Source of the DNA: Erysipelotrichaceae bacterium
Lineage (GTDB): Bacteria > Bacillota_I > Bacilli_A > Erysipelotrichales > Erysipelotrichaceae
Direction of reading: 5' to 3'
Assembly: GCA_003446295.1 (NCBI GenBank)
Contig: DMBB01000254.1
Coordinates: 1-5,459, forward strand
DNA length: 5,459 bases
The notes below the pieces were generated by a model. It made no database searches, was not told the origin of the DNA, and saw nothing but the letters and a program-made list of their open reading frames with translations. The translations under genes were made by a program, and so were the position numbers. Shown here in pieces: positions 5,203 to 5,459 of this stretch (positions within the stretch are counted from its first letter, which is position 1; each line of letters starts with the position of its first letter).

Positions 5203-5459
5203 GTACTCAGTACTTCGATGAAGATGGCCAGGAATACGGATTTGATACTCATGGCATGAGGATATTCACTGATCAGACATTTACCTGTGAGCTGTCCATG
5301 GCGTCAGTCAATAAGAAAGCATTAGCAAAAGTGCTCGGTGGTGAACCGATAAACCGGTGTGCGGATTGCGAACACTATGCCGGTGAAGGCATGTACTGTG
5401 CTGAGAATATCCTGGTACCGTTCGATCATTTCTACTGCTATTACTCTGTGAGGAAAAAA
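5199..5459 (+). CDS. Cys-rich, probably metal-binding small phage protein (3' end outside window)
   Basis: Opens at the ATG of an ATGA overlap, right after an in-frame TGA at 5193-5195, with a purine-rich AAGAGGGA (5185-5192) as ribosome binding site. At least 87 codons are read and no stop is reached before the window ends. Residues 52-80 carry Cys54 and Cys57 (NRCADCEHY), Cys67 (MYCAEN) and Cys80 (FYCYY), a C-x2-C-x9-C-x12-C arrangement that could bind zinc; Cys30 is an extra. The form CxxC-x-(H/Y) followed by a short loop, a Cys and a final Y-C is common in small phage and prophage proteins of unknown role. The N-terminal half is acidic and aromatic without a known motif. Metal binding is inferred from spacing only, and the true length is unknown. 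Confidence 0.7.
   Translation, partial: MSTQYFDEDGQEYGFDTHGMRIFTDQTFTCELSMASVNKKALAKVLGGEPINRCADCEHYAGEGMYCAENILVPFDHFYCYYSVRKK

Noticed and set aside
1..5459. CRISPR array, tRNA or rRNA genes, IS ends
   Set aside because: I saw no regularly spaced repeats, no cloverleaf sequence, and no transposase or terminal inverted repeats; the whole window is accounted for by coding sequence.

Overview
The window is a densely packed, single-direction early (replication/DNA-metabolism) segment of a temperate phage or prophage. The host is most likely a member of the Bacillota (Firmicutes). This rests on strong AGGAGG-type ribosome binding sites, on the DUF2800 / DUF2815 / family A DNA polymerase trio that is common in Bacillota siphophages and prophages, and on roughly balanced base composition. 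I cannot name the genus or tell a free phage from a prophage. No integrase, att site, structural gene or host gene is in view.

Layout, all on the + strand with essentially no intergenic DNA. (1) Positions 3-599 hold the C-terminal part of a DUF2800 Cas4/RecB-like nuclease with an Fe-S type Cys triad. (2) Positions 603-1169 encode a DUF2815 (Enc34-type) single-stranded DNA-binding protein with an acidic tail. (3) Positions 1172-3127 encode a 651-residue family A DNA polymerase with intact 3'-5' exonuclease and polymerase motifs. (4) Positions 3145/3148-3582 encode a small phage Dam-type N6-adenine methyltransferase carrying a run of eight G just before its NPPY motif. (5) Positions 3593-3859 encode a small helical phage protein. 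(6) Positions 3843-4709 encode a DNA-binding HNH-family protein whose second motif His is replaced by Phe. (7) From 4669 to the window end there is a chain of four very small overlapping genes (72, 59, 48 and at least 87 codons). The last one is a Cys-rich, probably metal-binding protein that runs off the window.

How they fit together: the first three genes look like one translationally coupled replication/recombination unit, in which the nuclease makes or processes ends, the SSB coats the single strands and the polymerase fills in. The methyltransferase may mark phage DNA, and the window is unusually rich in GATC. The HNH protein and the tiny 3' genes look like an accessory cassette, with codon use drifting away from that of the polymerase. 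I see no convincing wholly new multi-gene system. The most useful leads are the G8 tract in the methyltransferase, the GATC excess, the degenerate HNH motif, and the unassigned small-gene chain at the 3' end.
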